A stretch of DNA of 64,000 nt from Sphaerolaimus hirsutus (Eukaryota; Nematoda; Chromadorea; Monhysterida; Sphaerolaimidae). Of the stretch, positions 1 through 10,439 are shown piece after piece (positions within the stretch are counted from its first letter, which is position 1; every line of letters begins with the position of its first letter). The notes under the pieces are model-generated. The model was not told the DNA's origin, did not search any database, and saw only the letters and a program-made list of their open reading frames with translations. Where the stretch lies: contig OZ038451.1 in NCBI GenBank assembly GCA_964036195.1, positions 9,738,529-9,802,528 on the forward strand, in the 5' to 3' direction. A program made the position numbers and the translations under genes.

Positions 1-43
1 CACAGAGGCACAGGCCCATTCAAAACGCCATCAAAGAAGCCAC

Positions 44-3000
44 CTTTGCAAAGTCGACGGCGACGCAATTGGCGCCGGCGCGCTTGGCCGTGACGGCGAC
101 GGTGTGCAGCGGGGACATGGGCCCGTCGCCCAGGCCGACCAGCACGATGGCGAGCGGCAGCGCGGCCGCCTCGGACAGAGCCCAGTGCAGCGAGTCGCAG
201 TTGAAGTCGACCACCTGGAACATGGAATAGATGGGCGCTTGAAGATACTTGTAGGTAGAATTACTTTTGTAACTATCATTTCAAAAACGTTATTGTGTAA
301 TGCAAATAAGTAGTCTTGGAATGCATGCGTTACCTACAAGTTGCAATTTCGACTAATGGTAGCCCACACACACTGTTGACACACACACTAGTAGTAAACA
401 CCTTCCCGGTCAGGTCCGGCACCCTATTATTGATTTCACTTCGGGAAACTGAAGAGCGAAGCGGGAAAGTTTTCGTTTTCTACTTTCCCACTTGCGAAAC
501 TGGCCCCATATTTCTATTCCAACATGAAAGACCTCATGCCATTGCATCAGCCATATAGGTAATCCACACCAACTCAAGCCAACCTGGGCGTCGGTGAGCA
601 CGATGAGCAAGTGGTAGAGGTCCTCCTGGTCGGTGCCGGCCAGGCTGCACGTGCGTCTGATCACCGGCGCCAGCAGCGTCGGCCCCGAGCCCAGACGGCC
701 GCTCCGGCACGTGTCCAGGTAGCTGGGGGGTTGGTGCATGTGCATATGTGTGTGTGTGTGGTGAGGTGTGTAATTACGCATGTGCATTATATTACTGTAA
801 AAAAATCAATTTTTATGTCAAGTTGTTGCATATAGGTATGTATTTTGTTATCCTTCGTTAAACGTTTGTGACCAGGGTTGGTTTTATAAAAATCATTTGT
901 ATACAAATTGTATAAAAATTGTATAAAAATGTACTTTATTTTTATTTTATTCTTGTTTCATTTTATTTTATTCCAAAATAATAATAAAATAATAAAATGG
1001 ACCATTTTACAAAAATTTTACAGAAATTTTACAAAAAATCAGAATCTTGCATACAAGGTCAGAAAAATGTGACAATTAGACCTAAACATGAAAAACGTGT
1101 GACAAATTTTTACATTACTTTGCAAAAGTTGCATGCAGTAGGTATTGTTAGCTAGTTGCAAGTGTCAAGTTACAATTATCGATAAGAATGGTTGCATTTT
1201 CAGTAGAAGGATTACTGGAGTGTGCTGGGCGCATTTGTAAAACATCATGCAAAGTGTCAATTGTCATGACAAATTTAGTAAAGACTCAATTGGCATCTCA
1301 ACTGTAAAGCAAAGTATAATTGTCATGAAAAATGTCATGCAGAGTGTAAATTGTGTATCTAAACCTTATGTTTTGGTATCCAAACCTTATATTTTGGTAT
1401 CCAAATCTTATGTTTTTGGATCCAAATGTTCACATAATATTTGGTTACAAAAGATAAGATTTGGATACAATTTGCTTTACAGTTTCCACTTTAATTTATA
1501 TTTGTCATGACAATTGACACTTTACTTAACATTTTCATGAAAGTTGACACTTTCCATTCCATTTCATAAGACATTTTGACACTTTACATGGCTTAGGACT
1601 GCCCCAGCTATGCGAATGAACAGGTTGCACTATAAACAACAGAAAAAAATTTTTACAAAAAATATGAATTTTTACAAAAAAAATTTACAAAAATATGAAT
1701 TTGTATACAATTTTACAAAAATTTAACAAACATTCAAATTTTTATACAATTTTTATTTATATATAGAAATTTTCCATTTTTTTAAATATTATTTTATTCT
1801 TCAATTTTCCATTTTATTTTTATTTTATTTTTATTCTTTTCTGAGATTTTGCCAACCCTGTTTGTGACCGGTTACCGTCGGACCGCATGCTATGCATTGA
1901 CGTCATCGTTAATAAAATTAACATTGCTACAAAAAGAGAGAAAACGATTCAGTATAAAAACAATGTCCCGTGTACGCCACGCTGCCTTTTTAAAATTTTT
2001 ATTTTTATTTTGTGAAAGTGCACGCTTAAGTAAGTACCCTGCTCGCGTGTTGTCGACTAAGACTAGGGTTGGCCGATGTTTTTTTAAACGTTTTTTTATT
2101 TTAAAAAACACGTTTTTTAAGAAAAAACATGACATCCGAAATGTTTGTTTTTTAAACATCAGCCGAAATTTTTAGTACTAAGCACTAGGTATTTTGCGAA
2201 GTTTTTGCCCTCTAGCGCAAAATTTCACACACAAATTGATATTGGTGGTTGTTTTCATTGATTTTGTAGCATTTTTAGTACCAAAGCATCCATTTCTATG
2301 TGCTACCATGGGTAAATAAGCCGTCATATGTTGCTGTAGTATATAATATTCAGGTAATGTGCTTCCATGTACCTCCACAGTGAGTAAAATCACTCCCAAA
2401 GTAACAACCTCCTTTTATCACCTTGTTTGATCACTATTCCGTGCCAAACTTCACTTGAAGTCACGAACATTCGACTATAAGGCATTATATGAACATGTTG
2501 ACAAAAATTGACATTTTTGACACAAATCACCACGTATAACGCGATCCCAGGACTCCACAGCCATTATATGGTCATATATAACATCACAGAGTATTGCCAC
2601 TTGTCTGATATACCTATATATGTTGACACAAGGCCATATCTGGGAGCTTTAAAAAAACATGGACTTGAAAAAAACGTTTGTTCCAACCCTAACTAAGACA
2701 TATGTAACTCATTTTGAACGCATGCTTTGCGGTCCACCGAATATATGTGAGATTGCAAAAAATCTGCAAAATACCTATTCAGTACTGCAAATTTTGATAG
2801 CAGCAAATCACACCAGAAGGCAAACGTACCCACTCAAAAGAAAGTTCACATTTTGTTCATAAAGATCATAGCGACGAAATGAAACAACACAAAACGAACC
2901 GCTCAGCCGCCTGAGTAAACGAATCGCATTCATGGATGATAATCTCAGCGTCGTGGCTGTTCGTCTCGAGCACGCTGCGAAAGCAGGACATTTCCAATAG

Positions 3001-6000
3001 ATTCGGCTGCTTGACCATCGAACCACTGGGGGCAGTCCCGCACCCTGTAAGATGCTCTGTAAAATGTCAAATGTCATGCAAAGTGTCAAAACTCATGTGA
3101 AATGCCCTGCAAAATTGCAAACTTTTTGCGATTTTACAGGACATTTTACATGACTTTTGACACTTTGCATGACGTCTGACATTTTACACGCATTTTACAG
3201 GGTCTGGGACTGGCACCTGGTGTCCGTGAAACGAGTGTTGGCTGAGAACGCCATCAGCCTGATAACGCCGTCCGAAGCGCCGTTGAACTGTTCTAGTGCC
3301 GAGCCGAATGTTGTCAGCGCCTGGGGACGTGGCCAGGGACGATGACTTTAAGATTACCGTAACTCCTCGAATAAATCACCCTCAAACCACACTGCCTACT
3401 AATAACTTTCCCCTGTTAGCCAAGTGAGGGAAAAATAACCACCCTAACAGGGACGTATCCAGGATTTTTGAGCGGGGGGGGGGCTGTTTGTTTACGGAGG
3501 CCGGCGAGGGGGGGGGGCTCAGTCCCCCCCCCTCAAATTTGAGCTACATAGTTGCGGAATGGCGCCATGGCGCAGGCGCCATATTAGTAGGCGCCACGCC
3601 ATGGCGCCATTGTCGCTGGCGCCAGCGCCATGGAATGCTGTATATATATGTAAATATACATACAAAACAGCAAAAAGCAGAACATTGAGTGTATTTATAA
3701 CGATTTGTGGCCACCTGGAGCCAATTCGATAATAATAGGTCATGTGTGGTGAAGAATGCACGCTTGCGCGCAAAATTTTTTAAGCTGACGTTGAAAAAGT
3801 CGCATTTTCTGGTCACTTTCTGGTCTCGCGCCGGGAAGAGGGGGGGGGGGCTGCAGCCCCCCCCCCGCCCCCCCTGGATACGGCCCTGCACCCTAATAAC
3901 TCCCATTCTTTTTGACGGGTGGAGATTAGGGTGTCAACTTTCCGTTTTCCGTTTCCGCTTTCCGCAGGCAAATTTTTTTCCGTTTCCGTTGCCGTTTTCC
4001 GGCAAAAAGTTTTTGTTGACACCCTAGTGGAGATGTCACATGTAAAAAACTAAAAAAACAGGTATTCTTTGCAGACGTTATTCTCTATTGATATTCTTCA
4101 TATTGATTTCATTGGTTGAATTGGGTGAATTGGCATTCAGACTTAACCTGGGGCCAGTTCCGCAAGTAGACAAGTTAAGAGTTAAAAGTTAAGAGTTGAG
4201 TTAAAGGTTAAAAGTTGAGTCAAAAGTTGAGTTAAATGTTAAGAGTTGAGTTAAAGGTTAAAAGTTCAGTCAAAAGTTGAGTTAAATGTTAAGAGTTGAG
4301 TTAAAGGTTAAAAGGTGAGTGAAAAGTTGATTTAAAAGACAAATGGGTCATTCGTTGCAGAAGCGCAATACGCTGATCTTCAATCATATTTTGTCCCCGC
4401 ACGGCCATTTTGAAACAATGTTCCGCGATTTTTTTTTAGCGATAATTTTTTTGGATACGTTATTTTCAAATGTCGTGCATACAACATTGGCAGCATGCCA
4501 GCGAACAGCCGTATCAATACCAATTTCACATTTTTATTTTTTTACCATCATTTTCCACTTGTCTCTTAACTCTCAACTCTCAACTCTCAACTCTTAACTC
4601 AACTCTTAACTCAACTTTTAACCTTTAACTCAACTCTTAACATTTAACTCAACTTTTAACTCAACTCTTAAATTTTAACTTTTCTCTTAAACTTTAACTT
4701 TACTCTTAACTCGCCATTTGTCATTTTACTCAACTCTTAACTTTTAACTCTTAACTTGTCCACTTGCGGAACCGGCACCTGATCATGCACTTTACTGAAA
4801 CTTTGGTGAAAAAATACCTCCTATGGGGACTTACCGTATTACCTCGAAATACTCCCATGGGGGTTTCTTATTTCGCCAGCAAAATTTGAGGGGGGGGGGG
4901 GGTTAATTCGAGGGGAGGGGGGATAATCCGAGGTAATACGGTATTCGAGGATTGACGATATTTGGTCAAAACACTTGATACTCAGTCAGCATATTTAAAA
5001 AAGCTGTATATCCAATGCGATTCACAATTGAAACCCTTGACGAAAAAGTCAAATTCATGTAAGTTCATCGGAAACGGAAAAAATTGCTCAACCTTGTAGT
5101 ACGGGTTGTTGGCTCCGCGACTGCCGGCGACGAAATGCAATGAACGAGCTCCGAACGTGCGTCGACCCTGCCATTCGTTACTCGCTGCGAAAAGTGAAAG
5201 GGTAACGTAAATTCTCTAATAATACGACAGTCGTATTATTATTTTCAGCACATTTTTAGGTGTCGTACTATTGGAGATGTCGCATTAATCGAGAGTGTCG
5301 TATTATATTTTTCATCAAATCAACAACGTCACTGTCCACATAACTCAAACGTGAGCATGACATAGTAAAGCAATAAACATGGTAAATAGTGGCGGTTGTG
5401 ATGTGGCTGGTGCTCTTGCGAACTGCCCAGCGACTTTTGTGAACCGACAGCCACCGCGTTGTCCAAAAGCGCCGAATACGCGGCTTCCGCAGATTGCCAC
5501 ATCGTTACGTTGTTTTTCATTTTTTTCTAAGGTGTCGCACTATTGGAGAGTGTCGCGTTATTCTCACACAACGTGCCCAAACCTGTCGCACTATTGGAGA
5601 TGTCGTATTATTGGAACACTGTCGCCGAATTAGAAAATTTACGGTATAACATTGATTTAGGTACATACAGGGGTGGGCATCTTCAGTTACCGCTGGGAAA
5701 ATGCGATAGATTGAGCTACGGTTGAGCTATCAGAATGAAATTTTAACACAATGGAGTAGACTCCATAGGACACCTATTCTGAAGTTTGCAACCCAAACGG
5801 CAACATTTTGGGTGAATTGTGGAACACACGGTTTTTGGTGTAATTTTGTGACTTGGCGTCACCCATAGGATAAATCGAGGGTGGCATTTGAGGGGGGGGG
5901 GGATCATCGGTCGTTGGTGTCGTCCCATTCTGTCGTACATCGGCCGATTTTGATGCCCTTTGAGTATGTTGTGGTCGGGGCTACTACCAAATTCTTTTTT

Positions 6001-8228
6001 TACTCGAATAGTCCCCCAGTCCCGAGATAAGGGGGGTGAAGTCACAAAATTACACTAAAAACTGTGTGTTCCACAACTCCTCCAAACTGTGGCCGTTTGG
6101 GTTGCAAACTTCAGCATAGGTGTCCTATGGAGTCTACTCTATTGTGTTAAAATTTCATTGTGATAGCTCAACTGTAGCTCAAGCTATCGCGTTTTTCCAG
6201 CGGTAACTGAAGATGCCCACCCCTGTACTTGTCAACCTACAACAGGCAAACACTGTGAACCAATGAGTCCACAAAGCAGTTGACGTCGCAAATAAATATC
6301 AACTGGATATCAACTAAATAACACAAAAAAAAATTTGAAGCATCAATCGCACAACAGAAAAAAATGAAAATGGCGACAGTGAAGTGACACGACACAAATT
6401 TAACTAAAATACCGTATTTCCTCGAAATACCCCCTCCCCTCTCGAGACCACTATGAAACAATCACCCCCCCTCGGAATACCCCCCCAGATTGAGTGTAAA
6501 GAGTACGTACATGACAAATACTGCAGTTTGTGTTCTGCGTAGTGCAGAACACACCTTAAAACAATGTCGTAATCACGTTAGAGCAGTGTTTATACCATCT
6601 ACGTTTACTACTATTAGTCTACAGGAGTCTATACATGTCAGTTATTGATGCATTTTTCTACCCCAGTGTACAGCACAAACGACGATTTTGATCTAGGATT
6701 TGAAAAAATTTCTGGCGAAATAATAACCCCCCTCGTTTAACCCCCCCCCCCCTCTCGGGACCACTATGAAACAATCACCCCCGGGGGGGGGGGTTATTTC
6801 GAGGAAATACGGTATGCCCTATCACTCAGGAAACTTGAAATCATACAATCAACCAAAACCCAGTTGACACCAATTTCGATGTCAACTACCAAACTCAGTA
6901 CCCCCAAAAACAACTCACCACTAAAATCGACGGCCACCAAAAACCGGCAGCAAGACCTCAAGCCCGCCTCCGCAAGAGCCGCAGCCACGCCGGCGGGCGA
7001 CTCGAGTTTGTCGGCGAGCGCGGGCAGGCTGAGCGGGGCGGCGGGGCGGCCGGCCAGGGTCATGCCCGCCAGGCGGCGGCCAGAGGATAGTCGGACGGAG
7101 GACATCGAGTAGGTCTGAGATGTTTGGGTGGGTGTTTGAGAGAGGGATAGGGAAACTGTGTGAATGATGTATTTACTCGAATAGTTCCTCTGGGTAACTA
7201 TTTTTTGTCGGACCTTTATGAGTTGGGACTATTCCGCTGGGGGAATTATTATTTCAGCAAAATTTCCAGGCGTGTTTCTATCACACTACATCCACATGTG
7301 GTCCACATCCAAAATGTCCCGTCACCGTTGGTAGTGCACATTTGACTGCATTTTTTCACATCGGATGTGCTTAATCTGTTCTCGATGAATCAAACCAGAC
7401 ACAGCTCCTTTGCTTGCTCTGAATTCATCGACTTTAAAAAACTATATCTGCATTACCCTTTTTCCATCAACTGTGGGGGGGGGGTATTCAAATGGGGTAA
7501 GTATTTTTACCTCACCCGCCACACTGTAGGAGGGAAATATTCAAGGCAGTAATTATTCGAGTGGGGGAATTATTTTTCCTCACTCGTCTCACACGGGGGG
7601 AATATTCAAGTGGGTAACTTTTCAAGTGAGGTTCAATTATTCGAACAAACACGTTATTACACAAGACCCACTCACATCCTGCACGCGATCCCCATGCCCG
7701 TGGTCGAGCTCCAGCTGGGCGTCGGCGCAGGCGGCCTGGTCGGCGGCGGCGCGGGCGCCCGCCGCCGTCAATTGCGACTTGGTGCGCTCGTCGCGCTGCC
7801 ACGCGGCGAACAGCATAGCGCCCACAACCAGCGCGGCCAGGGGGCAGTCCCGGACCCGGTAAAGTGCTATGTAAAGTGTAAAGTGTCAGGTAAAGTGTCA
7901 GTCTTATGTTTATCCCTTTCTGTTTGGCAAAATGACATTTTCTGTCCGTAAAAATACGTTGTCTGTACTCGCGTACTGTCTGCAAGTACTGCTACTGGTA
8001 TTTTTTCCGTGAGGAAACGTAAACGTATTTACGCACTGCTCAAGTATACGGATTTATCGAGTAAACGTAAATAGGTACGTTTCACAACTATCGTAAAATC
8101 AATGAGTTGCCATTTCGCGGGGCATTTTACATGACATTTGACACTTTGCATGACATTTGACACTTTACAGGGCATTTTACAGGGTCCGGGACTGGCACCA
8201 GGTACAGCACCAAGGCCAGGCCCAGCAT
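44..8228 (-). CDS. RGLG/copine-type vWA-domain protein with N-terminal membrane anchor, 8 exons, 3' end beyond window
   Basis: Minus-strand gene read as exons 8199-8228, 7676-7837, 6919-7114, 5093-5184, 3217-3320, 2900-3025, 584-722 and 44-214, continuing left of position 1. All junctions keep the reading frame (phases 0,0,1,0,2,2,0) and all but one have GT..AG. The start is ATG at 8228. Residues about 3-26 are hydrophobic (a signal anchor interrupted by the first intron), followed by a charged Ala-rich stretch. The rest matches the vWA domain of RGLG ubiquitin ligases and copines: FLVAVDFSG then SNEWQGRRTFG, then NPYYKALTTFGSALEQF, then LGSGPTLLAP, LYHLLIVLTDAQ and PLAIVLVGLGDG. The metal-site DxSxS is changed to DFSGSN, as in the DFTxSN form of that family. 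Any RING or other C-terminal domain is out of view. Family assignment is by recognition of these motifs; the role is inferred only. Confidence 0.82.
215..583 (-). other. Intron 7 of the vWA gene
   Basis: Donor CAG|GTTGGC reads from 583 and the acceptor TTCCAG is at 215 on the minus strand; both flanking exons are in phase 0. It contains one end (about 398-425) of the repeat that also bounds the foldback at 28581-29729. No gene is seen in it. Confidence 0.6.
873..1860. mobile_element. hAT-like non-autonomous element, AT-rich
   Basis: The ends CAGGGTTGG / CCAACCCTG are inverted and flanked by a perfect 8-bp duplication, TTTGTGAC (865-872 and 1861-1868). The interior is A/T-rich and contains a further inverted repeat (about 1225-1605) whose arms resemble the TGCCAGTCCC introner family. 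It lies in intron 6 of the vWA gene. No transposase. Confidence 0.85.
2064..2691. mobile_element. hAT-like element with TAGGGTTGG ends
   Basis: Inverted ends TAGGGTTGG / CCAACCCTA are flanked by the perfect 8-bp duplication ACTAAGAC (2056-2063 and 2692-2699). No coding capacity. It sits beside a dispersed repeat (about 1869-2055) that recurs, diverged, near 30620-30840. Confidence 0.85.
3026..3216 (-). mobile_element. Introner: TGCCAGTCCC hairpin element forming all of intron 5 of the vWA gene
   Basis: The 191-bp intron is entirely a palindromic element (3030-3215). On the minus strand the left exon ends ACACCAG, the intron starts GTGCCAGTCC and ends CTGCCCCCAG, and the next exon starts TGG. 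The flanks CCTGG (3216-3220) and ACTGG (3025-3029) are the 5-bp target duplication with one change. Donor GT comes from the last base of the target plus the first base of the element; acceptor AG comes from the second target copy. Splicing restores a continuous vWA frame (phase 2). Arms share GACCCTGTAAAATG and CATGCAAAGTGTCAAA blocks with the copies at 7842-8197 and 56569-56760. Confidence 0.85.
3448..3888. mobile_element. hAT-like element with CAGGGACGTATCCAGG ends
   Basis: Inverted ends CAGGGACGTATCCAGG / CCTGGATACGGCCCTG, with the perfect 8-bp duplication CACCCTAA (3440-3447 and 3889-3896). Interior: G/C homopolymer runs and a self-complementary CATGGCGCC-rich block (about 3560-3630). Related copies are at 14820-15618, 20740-23040 and 62655-63849. 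Confidence 0.9.
3927..4026. mobile_element. 100-bp hAT-like MITE, TAGGGTGTC ends
   Basis: Inverted ends TAGGGTGTCAA / TTGACACCCTA, with the perfect 8-bp duplication GTGGAGAT (3919-3926 and 4027-4034). The interior is TTTCCG-rich simple sequence, shared with 25010-25362 and 25422-27379. Confidence 0.9.
4152..4777. mobile_element. Element of the TGCCAGT superfamily with CCTGG target, GTTAAGAG repeats
   Basis: Ends GGCCAGTTCCGC / GCGGAACCGGCA with flanks CCTGG (4147-4151) and CCTGA (4778-4782). The interior is degenerate tandem GTTAAGAGTTAAAA on the left arm and its complement on the right. The ends and the 5-bp target resemble the introner family. A single end of the same kind appears near 24835 (CCTGG then TGCCAGTTCCGC). 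It lies inside intron 4 of the vWA gene. Confidence 0.65.
4834..4941. mobile_element. CCGTATTACCTCGAAATA palindromic MITE, TA-flanked
   Basis: Starts CCGTATTACCTCGAAATA and ends with CCGAGGTAATACGG, flanked by TA on both sides, as in Tc1/mariner-type insertion. The centre has a G run. This is the most frequent repeat of the window. Confidence 0.75.
5668..6225. mobile_element. Foldback element with about 115-bp inverted arms (CAGGGGTGGGCATC)
   Basis: The left arm CAGGGGTGGGCATCTTCAG is matched in inverse orientation by the right arm ending GATGCCCACCCCTG; similarity extends past the block reading ACTCCATAGGACACC. No clear target duplication and no ORF of note. Confidence 0.7.
6412..6812. mobile_element. 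CCGTATTTCCTCGAAATA palindromic MITE, TA-flanked
   Basis: Ends CCGTATTTCCTCGAAATA / TATTTCGAGGAAATACGG, TA on both flanks. Internal arms carry poly-C and poly-G tracts and a segment (about 6500-6700) shared with the copies at 20285-20714 and 21679-22042. Confidence 0.75.
7115..7675 (-). other. Intron 2 of the vWA gene, mostly a TATTCGAG-type palindromic repeat
   Basis: Donor GAT|GTGAGT at 7675 and acceptor CTCAG at 7115 (minus), both exons phase 0. Positions about 7168-7620 are an imperfect palindrome with TTTACTCGAATAG-type ends, related to the CCGTATT..TCGAA family. No gene. Confidence 0.6.
7838..8198 (-). mobile_element. Introner-family element splitting the membrane anchor of the vWA gene; 3' end is TG, not AG
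   Basis: Element 7842-8197, flanked by perfect CCAGG copies (7837-7841 and 8198-8202 on plus; CCTGG on the coding strand). On the minus strand exon 1 ends TACCTG, followed by GTGCCAGTCCCGG; the other end reads GACTGCCCCCTG then GCCGCG. Removing everything between restores an uninterrupted hydrophobic anchor in phase 0, so the insertion is clear. The duplicated target is CCTGG rather than CCAGG, so the 3' boundary is TG. The nearest upstream AG (plus 7867-7868) would add 29 nt and break the frame. Confidence 0.75.
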
Positions 8229-8928
8229 TGTTTCTCTGGAAAAATATTTGTGTTCGTTACAGTGGTGGTAAATAGGAATGGATGCTGAGAAAAACGCTCG
8301 CAAGATGGTCGTAAAGCGTTCGGGCCCATAAAGAAACGCATAAACGAGACCGGTGAATGAATATCTAAGTGAAGGTTTGCTCTGCTCGCTTTGCGGCTAG
8401 GCTAATGCCGTAAATACGCAAAGCCGCGACACATTTAGCCCGCTTCACGTCAAGAAAATGTCATGTTCAAGTGTGTAGTAGTTGATTGAACTTGAAGTTT
8501 ATAGCAAGTCAACCAATTTAAATACAGCACATTGGACAAATGACAAGACTAAGGCGCTCATGGAAATATTTCCTTGCCATATTTATCATTCGATCTTAAC
8601 TTGACCATGTGATTTGGCTCTGCAGAGTTTAGCACATTTTATCCGGTTGGATGTCAATTAACCAAATAAAATAGTTACCGTAAATCTAGGGGGGTTCAAT
8701 AATACATAAATAGCGCCATTGTACTAATCAATCAGTCACTGCCAGTTGTGCTTTGTTTCATGGACACATCTAAACCCATCACACATCTAAATCCGCCACC
8801 CATCTAATTCTACCCATCACACATCTAGGATAAAGAGATTAGCGTAAAATATTATTTGAAACACCCGCCTTACAGGGGGCGGCAAACACGAAAGCATAGA
8901 CCTGTATGCCTTTGTGTTTAACTAGCAG

Positions 8929-9365
8929 GATTCTCTCCGACCTTCGGTCGGGTTTTGTGGTTCTCTACAATTAATACCATTGGAGAAAATATGATACTTT
9001 AGTTAAGTTTGCCCACATGCTAGGCATGTGTTTTGAAATGCGGTATGTAATCTACCAACAATAACAAGACCAATACCAAAGATGCAATGTTTTGGAATGG
9101 ATTTTTGTAAACTTCTGTAAAATGGTTGGGCATGAAACTCGGTAGTAAAATGTAGACAGTTTGCGATTTGGTATGATGGTGTGCAGTGTGCATTCTGTGT
9201 GGTATAGGTTTTGTGATATGATAGTGTGGTTTTTGCAAGGTGTCAAACTTTGTTGTAATCTTCAATTGGTTACATTTGTGCTTTGCTGTTCTTTTTGTGT
9301 TTGTAAATCCTTGTGGTATAAATTGTAGAGAACCACAAAACCCAACTGAAGGTTGGAGAGAATCC
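8929..9365. repeat. Inverted repeat pair bounding a 440-bp segment at the satellite edge
   Basis: A 45-bp block starting GGATTCTCTCCGACCTTCGG (8929-8973) is repeated in inverse orientation at 9319-9365. The inverse copy (CCAACTGAAGGTTGG) starts the first 361-bp satellite unit. Upstream, 8229-8928 holds the vWA 5' leader and no gene that I can see. Confidence 0.65.
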
Positions 9366-10290
9366 TGCTATAGGTACCCACTACTCAGAGGCTTGCAAAA
9401 ACTGACACCCCAATGGGGACCCCCTCCAAATGGCACCCCCTGGGGAACCTCCCAAAAGTGGCACCCCCTGGGAACCGCCCAAAAATGGGACCCCCTAGGG
9501 CCCCACAAATATGGCACCACCTGAGGACCACCAAAAAATGGCACCTCTTAGGGACCCCCCAAAAATGGCACCCCCTTGGGACCCCCCAAAAATAGCACCC
9601 CCTGGGGACCCCCCAAACATGGCACCCCCTAGGAACCCCCACAAAAATGGCACCCCCTGGGGACCCACCCAAAGTTGGCTCCCCCTGGGGACTCTACAAA
9701 ACCCAACTGAAGGTTGGAGAGAATCCTGCTATAGGTACCCACTTCTCAGAGGCTTGCAAAAACTGACACCCCAATGGGGACCCCCCTCCAAATGGCACCC
9801 CCCGGGGAACCCCCCAAAAGTGGCACCCCCTGGGAACCGCCCAAAAATGGGACCCCCTAGGGCCCCAGAAATATGGCACCCCCTGAGGACCACCAAAAAA
9901 TGGCACCCCTTAGGGACCCCCCAAAAATGGCACCCCCTTGGGACCCCCAAAAATAGCACCCCCTGGGGACCCCCCAAACATGGCACCCCCTAGGAACCCC
10001 CACAAAAATGGCACCCCCTGGGGACCCACCCAAAGTTGGCTCCCCCTGGGGACTCTCCAAAAATGGCACCCCCCTGGGGACCCCCCCCCCCAAAATGGCA
10101 CCCCCTATGGACCCCCCCACAAAAAAAAATATAGCACCCCCTGAGGACCACCAAAAAATGGCACCCCTGGGGACCACCCAAAAAATGGCATCCCATGTGG
10201 ACCCCCTTGAAATGGCACCCCCATATGTACCTCCAGAAAATGGCACCCCCTGGAGACCCCCCAAAAATGGCACCCCATGGGGACCCCCTC
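9337..10290. repeat. Minisatellite of about 30-bp CACCCCCTGGGGACCCCCC units in a 361-bp duplication
   Basis: Units of the form GGGACCCCCCAAAAATGGCACC are repeated in tandem. The segment starting CCCAACTGAAGGTTGGAG at 9341 recurs at 9702, so the array grew by duplication of a 361-bp block. All frames stay open over long stretches because the unit lacks stops; I regard those ORFs as by-products. Confidence 0.85.
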
Positions 10291-10439
10291 TAAATCCTGT
10301 AAACACAGCCCCTAGTTTGGAAACTCCTGTAAACTCAGCCCCTAATTTGGAAAATGGTATGAATATTTCAAAAAATCACTATCATCAATCCACAAATGCA
10401 TCAATTCACAATTTTCAATTTTTTAGCCCCAGGGGTTAG

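Noticed and set aside
1890-2175. Two opposite Phe/Lys-rich ORFs
   Set aside because: Low-complexity A/T sequence at the edge of a hAT-like element.
9385-10439. Long overlapping ORFs on both strands in the CACCCCCTGGGG array
   Set aside because: The unit lacks stop codons in several frames; repeated Pro/Gly peptides on both strands are a by-product of the minisatellite.
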